Notes: a model not told the origin generated them from the sequence alone. DNA of 51,372 bases from Coriobacteriia bacterium (GCA_009784345.1 WRBW01000004.1:1-51372), one strand, 5' to 3'. Shown: positions 7,556-16,524, numbered from the stretch's first letter. Numbers and translations are program-made.

Positions 7556-8668
7556 TTAAAGTACTTCTGATAAGGGGGTGTAGTCGAGGCCGTGTTCTGT
7601 GGCCACGGATTCGTAGACAACCTTGCCTTCGATGACGTTTGCACCCAGTGCCAGGGCCGCATCGTCTTTCAGGGCCTGCTTCCAACCCTTGTTGGCGATG
7701 GCCAGGCCATAGCGCAGCGTCGCATTGTTCAGCGCGCGGGTCGAGGTATTGGGAACCGCGCCCGGCATGTTGGCAACACCGTAGTGCAGGATGCCGTCGA
7801 CAAAGAAGGTAGGCTCAGAGTGCGTCGTGGGCTTAGAGGTTTCGATACAACCGCCCTGGTCGATGGCAACGTCCACAATCACTGAAGATGGCTTCATCAG
7901 CGACAGCATGTCACGGGTGACAAGCCACGGCGCACGCGCACCAGGAATGTAGATAGCACCAATGACGAGGTCAGCCTGAGGAAGGACTTCCAGCAGGTTA
8001 CCGCGTGAAGAATAGAGCGTCGTGATTTTGTTCTCCCAGACATTGTCCAGGTAGCGCAGACGGTTCAGGTTAATGTCCATGATGGTGACGTGTGCACCCA
8101 TGCCCTTTGCGATGTAGGCCGCACTGGTACCCACGACGCCGCCGCCCAGCACGATGACGTTGGCAGGTGCAACACCGGGAACGCCACCCAGCAGCACGCC
8201 ACGCCCGCCTTGAGGCTTCTCAAGAAAATGTGCGCCGACCTGTGTCGCCATACGACCGGCGACCTCTGACATGGGGGCAAGCAGCGGCAGGCTACCGTCT
8301 GGTAGCTCGACCGTTTCATAGGCAATACAAACCGCGCCCGACTTGATAAGCCCCTTAGTCTGAGGCAGATCGGGGGCAAGGTGCAGGTAAGTGTAGAGGA
8401 TCTGGCCTTCGCGCAGCATGTCGATTTCGACAGCCTGAGGCTCTTTGACCTTGATAATCATTTCAGCGCGCGCAAAGACTTCAGCCGCCGTGTCGACAAT
8501 TTCACAGCCCGCAGCGACGTACTGCTCATCTGGAAAAGATGAGCCCAGCCCGGCACCCTTTTCAATCAGGACCGTGTGTCCATGTCCAACGTAGTCTGCC
8601 GCAGCACCAGGAGTGAGCCCAATACGGTACTCATTGTTCTTGATTTCGGCTGGTACACCAATAATCAT
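7556..8668 (-). CDS. ald: Alanine dehydrogenase
   Basis: NAD-dependent interconversion of L-alanine with pyruvate and ammonia, in the cytoplasm. At 370 aa it matches the family. The N-terminus MIIGVPAEIKNNEYRIGLTP carries the substrate-binding Arg, with the conserved YLHLAPD segment near residue 95. The Rossmann fold begins at VIVLGGGVVGTSAA (about 172-185) and ends its second strand at TIMDIN. Near the C-terminus NMPGAVPNTSTRALNNATL is strongly conserved. A GAGAGA ribosome site precedes the ATG. The gene stands alone between a repeat block and DUF3866. In amino-acid-fermenting anaerobes it would feed alanine nitrogen and carbon into metabolism. Confidence 0.95.
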   Translation of the reverse strand: MIIGVPAEIKNNEYRIGLTPGAAADYVGHGHTVLIEKGAGLGSSFPDEQYVAAGCEIVDTAAEVFARAEMIIKVKEPQAVEIDMLREGQILYTYLHLAPDLPQTKGLIKSGAVCIAYETVELPDGSLPLLAPMSEVAGRMATQVGAHFLEKPQGGRGVLLGGVPGVAPANVIVLGGGVVGTSAAYIAKGMGAHVTIMDINLNRLRYLDNVWENKITTLYSSRGNLLEVLPQADLVIGAIYIPGARAPWLVTRDMLSLMKPSSVIVDVAIDQGGCIETSKPTTHSEPTFFVDGILHYGVANMPGAVPNTSTRALNNATLRYGLAIANKGWKQALKDDAALALGANVIEGKVVYESVATEHGLDYTPLSEVL

Positions 8669-8827
8669 GCAATCTCTCTTTCACTAGTCTTGCCCGCACG
8701 CGCGCGCAAGAAGCACCAAAACACGCACCACGAGTGTACATGACTCGCGCTGCGACTCTCCAAATCCACACACTCTACTTCGTTCAAAGGCTTGCAGGCG
8801 AGCTTCGTGCCTGCACAAAGCCCCTGC

Positions 8828-10162
8828 TTATGCTTCGTCTTTCAGGCTGCAAGCACTGCCACAGGTCGCCGCACTGGGACATCCCCCTACTAGATGAGCT
8901 GGCGGAGTCTGTCCATCACTGACCGGTCCTTGCTGGCTTCCGGCACAGCCGCCCATGGTTTCGACGGCAGCTACTGCTGTCGCCGCAGCTTCGCTGTCTT
9001 CGAGCGCCGTGGCGGCTTCTTCTTCTATGGTCATGACGGCCATCATGGCAGCTACAGCTCCAGCGGCCGCGGCCGCCTCGAAAAAGATAGGATCTTGGTC
9101 GTAGTCGCGCCCCATGGTTTTGACCTTCACACCCATGAGGGCTTCTGGGTCATAGAAGGGTTCATCCAGCTGTATGGCGACATGACCGACCTGATTGGGC
9201 AGTTCATTGATTTCGTGTTCTACCGTTTCTGACACAGGGCAGTTTTCATCTAGGTGCGGAATCGCAATGGTGGCTGGCGCCAGGGCGATGCGTGCCAGTG
9301 CCGTCAAGCTGTGATGGCTAATACCCAGATGGCGTTCGCGCTGGTCTGCCTGCGACATACGCAAGCAAGCGATGGCAGCACCGCCCAGGCTTGCAGCCGC
9401 GTTGATGGCTTCGCCCTGGGCTACTCCCCCATGCCCAAAGGGGGTTCCCGTGCCTGCAATACCAGGCCCCACTGCCGTGATGACCACGTCGCATCCGCCT
9501 ACGTGGACGGCTGCTAAGAGTCCTGAATGCAGGTTGATGGCCTCGATTTCGCCACCGAAGGCCTGACCGGTTGAAACGGTAAGGTCGATAAGTCCTGCGT
9601 CGACGCTTTGCGCCAGGACCTTTGACAGCGGCAGGGCGAGGGAGGCTGCGTCATCCATGACATAGCCGACAATCAGCGACGGCATGGCTTTCTTGATGGC
9701 AGCTGCAACAAGCGGAACTTGCGAATGCAGTCCGCAACACACGACGGGCACGCCTTCCAGGCTGTCGCGGGTTTCCATGATTTTGTGGTACGGCGATTCT
9801 TGCGCCTCGACGCTTAGGACATTTAACTGATGGGGCGTGTAGCGCAGCTTCATCAGGTGGCCGGCGCTCTGGTCCATGGCATAGTCGACTTGCGGTTGCG
9901 CGCTGTTGTCGCCTGCTTCAACGGCGCCACGGTCAGAGGCAACCACAAAGTGCTTGCCGCCGGTTCCCAGATCAAGGTCGACAGCCGTTGTGTTCAGCAA
10001 GACGCGCTGCCCTGCGGCGATTTCTCCCACCAGGTCGGGGTAGCAAATGGCAAGGGCTTCGCCTTCGCGGCCGTCAACGCTGACGACCAGTTCACTGTAG
10101 TCCGCACGCTGCGAACCCTCCTGTTGTGACAGCTCGATGACTGTCCCCCAGATGAGTCTCAA
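8828..10162 (-). CDS. DUF3866 family protein with Cys-rich C-terminal tail
   Basis: An actinobacterial conserved protein of unknown function. The N-terminal region (GREGEALAICYPDL, then VLLNTTAVDLDLGTGGKHFV) matches DUF3866; Gly-rich stretches at about 215-265 (GPGIAGTGTPFGHGGVAQG) suggest a nucleotide or phosphate site. The start is TTG at 10162, supported by AGGCAGG eight bases upstream; the nearby upstream ATG runs into a stop. The last 90 residues depart from the family: an Ala/Glu-rich segment, then CAGSQQ...GGCPSAATCGSACS with five cysteines, resembling a metal-binding or disordered appendage. The total of 444 aa is longer than the roughly 360 aa expected. Confidence 0.85.
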   Translation of the reverse strand: MRLIWGTVIELSQQEGSQRADYSELVVSVDGREGEALAICYPDLVGEIAAGQRVLLNTTAVDLDLGTGGKHFVVASDRGAVEAGDNSAQPQVDYAMDQSAGHLMKLRYTPHQLNVLSVEAQESPYHKIMETRDSLEGVPVVCCGLHSQVPLVAAAIKKAMPSLIVGYVMDDAASLALPLSKVLAQSVDAGLIDLTVSTGQAFGGEIEAINLHSGLLAAVHVGGCDVVITAVGPGIAGTGTPFGHGGVAQGEAINAAASLGGAAIACLRMSQADQRERHLGISHHSLTALARIALAPATIAIPHLDENCPVSETVEHEINELPNQVGHVAIQLDEPFYDPEALMGVKVKTMGRDYDQDPIFFEAAAAAGAVAAMMAVMTIEEEAATALEDSEAAATAVAAVETMGGCAGSQQGPVSDGQTPPAHLVGGCPSAATCGSACSLKDEA

Positions 10163-10251
10163 AATATACCTGCCTCTTTCATATCGTGTTAGTGAGTTAG
10201 TGTGCTTGCGTCCTTGCAGCCTCGTGATTGATGGCCGCCACCGTCAACGAA

Positions 10252-11913
10252 CTACTCGCTGCCCTGCTTATGCTTGACGGCAGCTTCAATGAAGCTCGCA
10301 AACACCGGTGAAGGCCTCGTGGCGCGGCTCTTGAACTCGGGGTGAGCCTGCGTACCAACAAACCAAGGGTGCACCTTGCGCGGCAGCTCGAGCATTTCGG
10401 GTACGTCGTCAGCCACCGAGGTCGCTGAAAAGACCAGGCCGGCGTCTTCCAGGTGCGTGATATATTCAGGATTAACGGCATAGCGGTGACGATGGCGCTC
10501 GCAGCCTTCCAGCTGATGATAGATTTCATGCGCAATCGTATTAGGCGCAATGGTAAAGTCCATGTTGCCCAGACGCATGGTGCCGCCGGTGAAGTCACTT
10601 TCCTCTTTGCCGGGCAGTGAGGTAATAACTGGGTACAGAGCATCCGGGTTGAACTCTGCTGAATTGGCGTCACTCATGCCGGCCACGTTACGGGCATATT
10701 CACACAGGGCCATTTGCATCCCCAGGCAAATGCCCAGGAAGGGAATCTTGTTTTCACGGGCAAATCCTGCGGCTGCCATCTTGCTTTCGACACCGCGTTC
10801 CCCAAAGCCACCGGGGACTATCACGCCGTCAAAGCCGGCAAGTGTTTCGCGCATCTCTTGCGGACTCAGCTTGCCTGCATCGACCCAGGTCAGGTCTATT
10901 AGGTGGTCATGCATGACGCCGGCGTGGCTTAAGGCCTCTGTTACAGAAAGATAGGCGTCGGGCAGCTGGACGTACTTGCCCACCAGTGCTATCTTGACCT
11001 TTTCAGTCAGACTGCGATCCTTTTCCAGATAGTTTGTCCAGGCGCTGATGTCGCTGTCGCGCAGGGCCATGCCAAAACGTTCCAGCACCTTTGAGTCAAA
11101 GCCCTGGGCCTGCAAAGCACCCGGTACCAGATACAGCGATTCGCTGTCTTGCGCGGTCAGTACCCGTTCTGGTTCAACGTCGCAAAACAGCGCGACCTTG
11201 TCGATCAAGTATTGTTCGATCGGGCGGTCACAGCGACAGACGATAAAGTTCGGGTGAATACCCTGACTGCGCAGCTCTTGTACGCTGTGCTGCGTGGGCT
11301 TAGTCTTCATTTCATGCGAGGCATCCAGCCAGGGCACCAGGGTCACGTGCACATAGCAGACATTTTCACGCCCCACATCGCGGCGCATCTGACGAATCGC
11401 CTCGATAAAGGGCAGCGACTCGATGTCACCCACCGTACCGCCGACCTCACAAATGACGAAATCTGCGCCGCTGTTAAAGGCAAGACGCTTGATGCGGTCC
11501 TTAACCTCATTGGTCAAGTGGGGAACGACCTGAATCGTGCCGCCAGAAAAGTCACCAGCACGTTCGCGCTGAATCAAATCGTAGTAGACCGAGCCCGCCG
11601 TCGCAGAAGAATCACGGGTCATCGCCTCATCGACAAAGCGCTCATAATGCCCCAGATCAAGGTCAGTCTCCGCCCCGTCTTCGGTCACGAAGACCTCGCC
11701 GTGTTGGTAGGGGCTCATCGTGCCCGGGTCGACGTTCAGATAGGGGTCCAGCTTTTGCATGGCCACGGTGTAGCCGCGCGATTTCAGCAGCAGGCCCAGC
11801 GAAGCCGCCGTGATGCCCTTGCCCAGCGACGACACAACGCCGCCCGTTACGAAGATATATTTGGTGTTTCGATCATTGTCTGCCGGACGGAAAGCGCCTG
11901 CCTGTGAACCCAT
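10252..11913 (-). CDS. pyrG: CTP synthase
   Basis: ATP- and glutamine-dependent amination of UTP to CTP. The start is placed at ATG 11913 (MGSQAGAF), not the ORF-track start, because AGGAGAAG precedes it and the upstream 39 residues are basic and family-foreign. This gives 553 aa. The N-terminal synthetase domain opens with KYIFVTGGVVSSLGKGI (P-loop). The class I glutamine amidotransferase domain begins near 300, with the catalytic Cys in FLGICLGMQ and the His-Glu pair in GTQAHPEF. A possible minus-strand -10 (TATACT, 11999-12004) faces the gene. It is divergent from murJ, sharing a 161-bp gap. Confidence 0.97.
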   Translation of the reverse strand: MGSQAGAFRPADNDRNTKYIFVTGGVVSSLGKGITAASLGLLLKSRGYTVAMQKLDPYLNVDPGTMSPYQHGEVFVTEDGAETDLDLGHYERFVDEAMTRDSSATAGSVYYDLIQRERAGDFSGGTIQVVPHLTNEVKDRIKRLAFNSGADFVICEVGGTVGDIESLPFIEAIRQMRRDVGRENVCYVHVTLVPWLDASHEMKTKPTQHSVQELRSQGIHPNFIVCRCDRPIEQYLIDKVALFCDVEPERVLTAQDSESLYLVPGALQAQGFDSKVLERFGMALRDSDISAWTNYLEKDRSLTEKVKIALVGKYVQLPDAYLSVTEALSHAGVMHDHLIDLTWVDAGKLSPQEMRETLAGFDGVIVPGGFGERGVESKMAAAGFARENKIPFLGICLGMQMALCEYARNVAGMSDANSAEFNPDALYPVITSLPGKEESDFTGGTMRLGNMDFTIAPNTIAHEIYHQLEGCERHRHRYAVNPEYITHLEDAGLVFSATSVADDVPEMLELPRKVHPWFVGTQAHPEFKSRATRPSPVFASFIEAAVKHKQGSE

Positions 11914-12062
11914 ACGATTTTCTTCTCCTGACTTGAGGCGCGCGGCCCCAAAATGTCGCACGCGGTGGCGCGATCTGCGGTGTCTCATACGGTACTTTAG
12001 TATAGCGAAAGTCGCGGGCTTTGCGAGCAACGATTTGAAAAACTTAGGGGGTCGAAAGGCTC

Positions 12063-12068
12063 TATAAT
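12063..12068 (+). promoter_or_regulatory. -10 box implying leaderless murJ mRNA
   Basis: TATAAT is followed by AGATAC and the murJ ATG at 12075, so transcription would begin at or next to the start codon. There is no Shine-Dalgarno. A TTGAAA lies 22 bp upstream, too far for a standard -35. Confidence 0.5.
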
Positions 12069-12074
12069 AGATAC

Positions 12075-13883
12075 ATGCCTAAAAATGAACCTATACCCCA
12101 CGGCGAGCTTTTGAACTATGAAGGCTCGGAGGCTGTTGAGGCCCTTGAAGAGGCGGAGGAGTCCGTCCAGCTGCTGTCAGCAGAAGACGATGCTGGTCGC
12201 AATGAGGGTGCTGGTGAAGGTGCTGGCGAAGGTGCTGGTGAAACAGGTACGGGGCTTGAGGGTGAGGCGCGGGTTGGTCGCAGCACGCTGATCATGACGC
12301 TTGCCACGACCCTGTCGCGCGTGACCGGCTTTGTGCGTGCCTGGGCTTTGGCGCTAGCGCTGGGTACGACGGCTGCCTCGAGCGCCTATCATGTGGCAAA
12401 TAACGTCCCCAACATGATTTTCGAGCTGATTGCCGGCGGTGTCTTGTCGTCGCTCTTTATTCCGACTTTTATGAAAATCCGCAAAGAGCGCGGGGACGAG
12501 GCTGCCTGGCGTTTTGCGGGTAACCTGATGTCGCTTGTGGCCATAGCTCTGGGAACCATTGCTCTGGCTGGTATGCTCTTTCCGCGCCCCATTATGTGGA
12601 CTCAGTACTTTTTGGCGGGCAGCGCGGGATACAGCGAAGAGCTGCTGAACCTTGCCAGTTTCTTTTTCCGCTTCTTTGCCATTCAGGCCGTGTTCTACGG
12701 TGTGGGTATGATCATTCAGGCCGTGTTAAATGCGCAGCGCAAGTATCTGTGGGCGTCACTAGGGCCAGTCTTTAACAATCTAATTGTCATCGGCTTTTTA
12801 GTATCTGCCTATCTGTTCATGGACTTGAACAGTGATACTACCTTGACGATTATTGCCCTGGGCACCTCCTTGGGTGTGCTGGTCATGTTTCTCATAATGA
12901 TGCCGTCATTAAGGACAACAGGCTTTAAGCTGTACCTGGGCATAAACTTGAAAGATCCTGACCTGCGGGCGATGCTGAAGCTTGCCTTGCCCATGGTCTT
13001 TTATGTCATTTGTAACTTGATTGCTGTGTCGGTGCGTAATGCTGCGGCTGCAACGACGGGTACGGGCAGCCAGGCCGTGGTGCAGTTTGCCAGCATTTGG
13101 CAGTCCTTGCCTTATGGCATCATTGCCGTTTCGGTGGCGACCGCATTGTTTACAGAGCTTTCAAAGTCTGCGACCGAAAAGAATATGGAAGAGTTCAAAA
13201 CGACCCTGGTGTCGGGCCTTCGCACCACGACCCTGTTGATGTTACCCGCGTCTGCGTTGCTCTTTGGTCTGGCAGCGTCTTTGATTTCCTTTTATGTCGC
13301 CGGAAACATGTCAGAAGCTGATGCCTATCCCATAATTTATGTCTTGCAGGTGTGGGCGGTCTCGCTGGTATTCTTCGCGGGCATGATGTATTTACTACGC
13401 GCTTTTTATTCCCTGCGAGATACCTGGACGCCGGCGATTGCGAACTTCTTTTTGACGATTATTCAGATAGCGGGTTACTTGCTGCTAACAGGCGCGGTCA
13501 TCAAGTCTGATGCCTTTGGCGTGATAGGTATTCCCTTTGCTGACGGCATCTTTTTTGTACTGCTCTTTTTTGCTTTACTGCTGCTGCTGCGCCGCAAGAT
13601 TGGACCTTTCGATATTCGGTCCTTTGCGGTGGTCTTTATTAAGATGGCCGTCGTATCGGTTCTACTGGGAGCCTTTACCTTCTACGGTTCGGCGCTTTTG
13701 GCTGAAGCCTTAGTAGCACTGGGCATCATGAACCCGGGCAGGTTGCTGTCGCTTGCGGTTGTGATTCTGATGGGCGTGACAGGGCTTGCCTTTACCGCAT
13801 TAGCCGCACGTGTCTTAGGAATTGAAGAAATAAGCACTTTTGGCAAAGCCATAAGGCGTAGACTGAGCAGGAGCAAGGCGTAG
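12075..13883 (+). CDS. murJ: MurJ, lipid II flippase
   Basis: Multi-span MOP-superfamily protein that flips lipid II for peptidoglycan synthesis. The 602 aa begin with about 70 acidic residues, including three EGAG/GAGE-type repeats, then the family core starting at GRSTLIMTLATTLSRVTGFVRAW. About 14 hydrophobic segments follow, with AYHVANNVPNMIFELIAGG (the conserved arginine/asparagine cavity region) near residue 105. The tail ends in Arg-rich RRRLSRSKA. The acidic front is a feature seen in actinobacterial MurJ, where extra domains are common. The stop TAG abuts the ATG of the glycosyltransferase, indicating co-transcription. The start is apparently leaderless. Confidence 0.93.
   Translation: MPKNEPIPHGELLNYEGSEAVEALEEAEESVQLLSAEDDAGRNEGAGEGAGEGAGETGTGLEGEARVGRSTLIMTLATTLSRVTGFVRAWALALALGTTAASSAYHVANNVPNMIFELIAGGVLSSLFIPTFMKIRKERGDEAAWRFAGNLMSLVAIALGTIALAGMLFPRPIMWTQYFLAGSAGYSEELLNLASFFFRFFAIQAVFYGVGMIIQAVLNAQRKYLWASLGPVFNNLIVIGFLVSAYLFMDLNSDTTLTIIALGTSLGVLVMFLIMMPSLRTTGFKLYLGINLKDPDLRAMLKLALPMVFYVICNLIAVSVRNAAAATTGTGSQAVVQFASIWQSLPYGIIAVSVATALFTELSKSATEKNMEEFKTTLVSGLRTTTLLMLPASALLFGLAASLISFYVAGNMSEADAYPIIYVLQVWAVSLVFFAGMMYLLRAFYSLRDTWTPAIANFFLTIIQIAGYLLLTGAVIKSDAFGVIGIPFADGIFFVLLFFALLLLLRRKIGPFDIRSFAVVFIKMAVVSVLLGAFTFYGSALLAEALVALGIMNPGRLLSLAVVILMGVTGLAFTALAARVLGIEEISTFGKAIRRRLSRSKA
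12207..12242 (+). repeat. Three 12-bp tandem repeats inside murJ
   Basis: Units GGTGCTGGTGAA, GGTGCTGGCGAA, GGTGCTGGTGAA, encoding Gly-Ala-Gly-Glu. Copy-number change would only lengthen or shorten the acidic N-terminus by four residues, in frame. Confidence 0.75.
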
Positions 13884-14651
13884 ATGAGTGAACAAGAAAA
13901 GAAGATGAGTGCGTCCACTGCTGCATGCCCCTTTGAGGAGCTGGAACGCCAGCGTGCTGTCATGCCCAATGAACCACTGGTGGTAGCACTGGTACCTGCC
14001 TACAACGAGGAAGCACGCATTGTGGCAACCATTAGGGCAATCTATGAGATTCCTGCCGTTAAGCGCGTTGTTGTCATCGATGATGGCAGCAAGGATGACA
14101 CGGCGCAGCTGGCAGTCGATGCTGGTGCGCGCGTTATTCGGTCAACGCGTAATGTGGGTAAGGGACCTGCGTTAGAGCACGCCGCCAAGCAACACGAAGA
14201 CGCAGACATTATCTTGCTGCTCGATGCGGATCTGGCTGATACGGCCGTGCAGGCAGCTGCCCTGCTGGAACCAGTTATGGCTGGTCAGGCTGATATGACG
14301 ATTGCTCGTTTTCCCCGCACGAATGTGAAGGCGGGCTTTGGCCTCGTCAAAGGTCTTGCCCGCTGGGAAATTGGGCGTGCAGGTGGCAACGAGGATGATT
14401 TTCAGGCACCCCTGTCGGGTCAGCGTGCCTTGACGCGCAGCTGCCTTGACCACATCCGCCCCTTTGCCAAGGGCTATGGCGTTGAAGTCTCGCTGACCGT
14501 GCGCGCCCTGCGCGCCGGCTACCGTGTCATGGAGGTCGAGACTACGATGGGGCACGCTGCAACAGGGCGTAACCTGCGCGGCTTTATTCATCGTGGCAGA
14601 CAGTTTCGTGACGTACTGGGCGCCGTCATCATGCTGAACCTGCGCAAATAG
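13884..14651 (+). CDS. Family 2 glycosyltransferase
   Basis: Cytoplasmic GT-A enzyme; donor and acceptor not predictable. VVALVPAYNEEARIVATI (about 30-47) is the nucleotide-sugar-binding start, VVVIDDGSKDDT follows, and the metal-binding acidic motif is LLLDADLAD near residue 115. GQRALTR and a GYGVEVSLT segment match the acceptor region of dolichyl-phosphate-mannose/glucosyl-3-phosphoglycerate-like transferases. There is no membrane span, and 255 aa is usual. Its ATG directly follows the murJ stop, so translation is probably coupled. The pairing with murJ suggests a role in envelope glycan or glycolipid assembly (inference). A cytidylyl or carbohydrate function is not excluded. Confidence 0.88.
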   Translation: MSEQEKKMSASTAACPFEELERQRAVMPNEPLVVALVPAYNEEARIVATIRAIYEIPAVKRVVVIDDGSKDDTAQLAVDAGARVIRSTRNVGKGPALEHAAKQHEDADIILLLDADLADTAVQAAALLEPVMAGQADMTIARFPRTNVKAGFGLVKGLARWEIGRAGGNEDDFQAPLSGQRALTRSCLDHIRPFAKGYGVEVSLTVRALRAGYRVMEVETTMGHAATGRNLRGFIHRGRQFRDVLGAVIMLNLRK

Positions 14652-14687
14652 TTTATTGGGTAACGGAAATCAGGAAATAATCCCAAA

Positions 14688-14836
14688 ATAGAGAAAAGAG
14701 TGTGCCCTTCGCCGTGGCACACTCTTTCCGCTCTTCAAATAAATCTAAAGGAGAACCAGCGCTGAGCAGAGAACAGGCAAACTCTGCGCTTAATTCAGAA
14801 GAGCTTTAAGGAGAGAGGCTTATCGCTTCTTCATGC
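14688..14836 (-). ncRNA. Orphan small RNA candidate (about 149 nt), no known family recognised
   Basis: On the minus strand a near-consensus sigma-70 promoter (14842-14870) and an intrinsic terminator (14695-14727) bracket about 149 nt without an ORF. The RNA can form a 7-bp closing stem GCUCUUC (14798-14804) with GAAGAGC (14730-14736), enclosing a hairpin GCAGAG/CUCUGC (14782-14787 with 14766-14771). Two predicted single-stranded stretches, CUCUCCUUAAAG and UUCUCCUUUAG, are complementary to Shine-Dalgarno sequences, typical of trans-acting sRNAs. It lies between convergent murJ-GT2 and ffh. It lacks the SRP-RNA loop motif and no 6S or tmRNA hallmark was seen. Inferred by eye only. Confidence 0.55.
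14695..14727 (-). terminator. Strong intrinsic terminator, probably shared by the sRNA and the murJ-GT2 operon
   Basis: A perfect 12-bp stem AAAGAGTGTGCC/GGCACACTCTTT with a 9-nt loop. On the minus strand it runs into TCTCTATTTT, a U-rich tail that ends the sRNA. On the plus strand it lies 43 bp past the glycosyltransferase stop and may act in that direction too, with a weaker tail. Confidence 0.75.
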
Positions 14837-14841
14837 TTCAT

Positions 14842-14870
14842 ATAATACACACAAATAAAGCTCCAGTCAA
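14842..14870 (-). promoter_or_regulatory. Near-consensus sigma-70 promoter of the sRNA candidate
   Basis: TTGACT (14865-14870), a 17-bp spacer, and TATTAT (14842-14847) on the minus strand: five of six matches in both boxes with ideal spacing. No minus-strand gene start lies within 350 bp downstream on this strand. The remaining part of the 441-bp gap up to ffh holds a GCGAGGGATCTTGCG-type repeat fragment (14990-15004, reverse) and double-hairpin copy 2. Confidence 0.7.
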
Positions 14871-15030
14871 CCACAAATTTTAGGTCTTTTTCATAGGAAT
14901 TCCACAACTGAGTGAAAAAGCACTAAAAGACCCCGTCCTCATTTAGATAGAGGCCGCGGTGACCATGTAGTGGCGAGCGTCCCCTCGCCCGCAAGATCCC
15001 TCGCTACGCTCGGGACGCAGAGGGGGTGTT

Positions 15031-15095
15031 TTTGAACTTTGGGCGCAGTACGCCCGATACTGGTCCTAGAGCGCAGCCCTAGGTGCATGGGGTTA
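15031..15095. repeat. Double-hairpin repeat, copy 2, reaching the ffh stop codon
   Basis: Hairpins GGGCGCAGTACGCCC (15041-15055) and CCTAGAGCGCAGCCCTAGG (15065-15083) within the same frame as copy 1, ending GGTGCATGGGG. Its end coincides with the ffh stop codon (TAA at 15093-15095 on the minus strand). Confidence 0.7.
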
Positions 15096-16451
15096 GAGGC
15101 CGGGGAGGCCTGGCATGCCGCCGCGTCCGCGACGTCCCTTTTTGCTCTTGCCTGACATGGCGCCCATTTGCTTCATCATTTTTTGTGCTTCGGCAAACTG
15201 TTTCATCAACCTGTTGACCTCAACAACCGTTGTGCCCGAGCCTTGTGCGATGCGCGCGCGGCGCGAGCCGTTCAGTAGCTTTGGGTTGTTGCGTTCTTTG
15301 GGCGTCATGGAAAAGATAATCGCCTCCATGCGGGTGATTTGCGAGTCGTCAAGTGCACCGTCTGGAATGCCCTTGGCGCCCCCGGGCAGCATTTTCATGA
15401 TGGCACTGATGCCGCCCATCTTGCGCATTTGCTTGATGGATTTCAGGAAGTCATCAAAGGTGAACTGGCCTTTTTTCAGGCGTTCTTCATCCCAGTCTGC
15501 GATTTCAGCCTCGAGGTTGGTGTCCATGGCGGTTTCAATGAGGCTGACCACATCACCCATACCCAAGATACGCTTTGCCATGCGATCGGGATGAAACTCA
15601 TCGAGCGAAGAGGGCTTTTCCCCCTCTGAAGCAAAGAGTATCGGCTTGCCCGTGACCTCGCGAATCGAAAGTGCTGCACCACCGCGGGCATCACCGTCGA
15701 GCTTTGACATAATAAGGCCGTCGAAGTCCAGCACCTTGGCAAATTCGCTGGTGACATTAACGGCGTCTTGACCAGTCATGGCGTCTACCACCATGAGGAT
15801 CTGGTCAGGCTTGACGGCCTGCTTGATGGCCGTCGCCTCTTGCATCATCTCTTCGTCTACGTGCAGACGACCAGCCGTGTCGACGATGACGACGTTATAC
15901 ATTTGATCAATGGCGTGGCGCACGCCCGCTTCAGCCGTTGCGACAGCGTCCCCTGCCTCATCGCCCTGTCCGCGATAGACAGGAATCTGAAGCTCGCGCC
16001 CCAAGGCTTCAAGCTGGTCGATAGCAGCAGGGCGGTGTACGTCGCAGGCCACCATGAGGGGACGCTTGCCCTGTTTGCGCAGTCGCCAGGCAAGCTTTGC
16101 CGTCGCCGTCGTCTTACCAGAACCCTGCAGACCAACCATCATCAAGACATTAGGCGTGCGGTTTGAAAGCACCATGCGCGTGGGGTTTTGCCCCAAAAGC
16201 GCGGTCAGCTCTTCCAGTACAATTTTAACGACCATCTGACCAGGCGAAAGCGAGGCCATGACATCGGCGCCCACCGAGCGCTCGCGCACCCGTGCAATGA
16301 AGGTCTTGACGACCCTGAAGTTAACGTCTGCTTCAAGCAGGGCGAGGCGAATCTCGCGCATGGCTGAATCGACATCATCTTCTGACAGGCGACCCTTGCG
16401 GTTCAGGTTAGTAAAGACGTCTTGCAAGCGGCTGGCTAAACTATCAAACAT
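15093..16451 (-). CDS. ffh: Ffh, signal recognition particle GTPase (SRP54)
   Basis: Targets nascent membrane proteins to FtsY and SecYEG together with SRP RNA. The 452 aa comprise an N-domain (1-85), a G-domain with GLQGSGKTTATAKLA (about 106-120), DTAGRLH near 190 and the TKLDGDARGG-type segment SKLDGDARGG near 247, and a Met-rich M-domain from about 300 with the RIAQGSG RNA-contact motif. The tail is Gly/Arg/Lys-rich and ends GMPGLPGL. No ffs (SRP RNA) gene was found in the neighbouring gaps. It is followed by the double-hairpin repeat and preceded by the 125-bp element. Confidence 0.97.
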   Translation of the reverse strand: MFDSLASRLQDVFTNLNRKGRLSEDDVDSAMREIRLALLEADVNFRVVKTFIARVRERSVGADVMASLSPGQMVVKIVLEELTALLGQNPTRMVLSNRTPNVLMMVGLQGSGKTTATAKLAWRLRKQGKRPLMVACDVHRPAAIDQLEALGRELQIPVYRGQGDEAGDAVATAEAGVRHAIDQMYNVVIVDTAGRLHVDEEMMQEATAIKQAVKPDQILMVVDAMTGQDAVNVTSEFAKVLDFDGLIMSKLDGDARGGAALSIREVTGKPILFASEGEKPSSLDEFHPDRMAKRILGMGDVVSLIETAMDTNLEAEIADWDEERLKKGQFTFDDFLKSIKQMRKMGGISAIMKMLPGGAKGIPDGALDDSQITRMEAIIFSMTPKERNNPKLLNGSRRARIAQGSGTTVVEVNRLMKQFAEAQKMMKQMGAMSGKSKKGRRGRGGMPGLPGL

Positions 16452-16524
16452 AGGAAATAGTACCTCTCATGTTGTGTGTGAAAAACAGACTATACAGTCT
16501 AGCACTAGGGCGTGGACAAATTGC

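Noticed and set aside
14730-14820. Short plus-strand leader peptide reading L-S-R-E-Q-A-N-S-A-L-N-S-E-E-L after AAAGGAG
   Set aside because: No ATG, GTG or TTG start (only CTG); the minus-strand promoter and terminator explain the region better.
14688-15092. SRP RNA gene next to ffh
   Set aside because: The conserved SRP loop and GGAA tetraloop region were not found on either strand.
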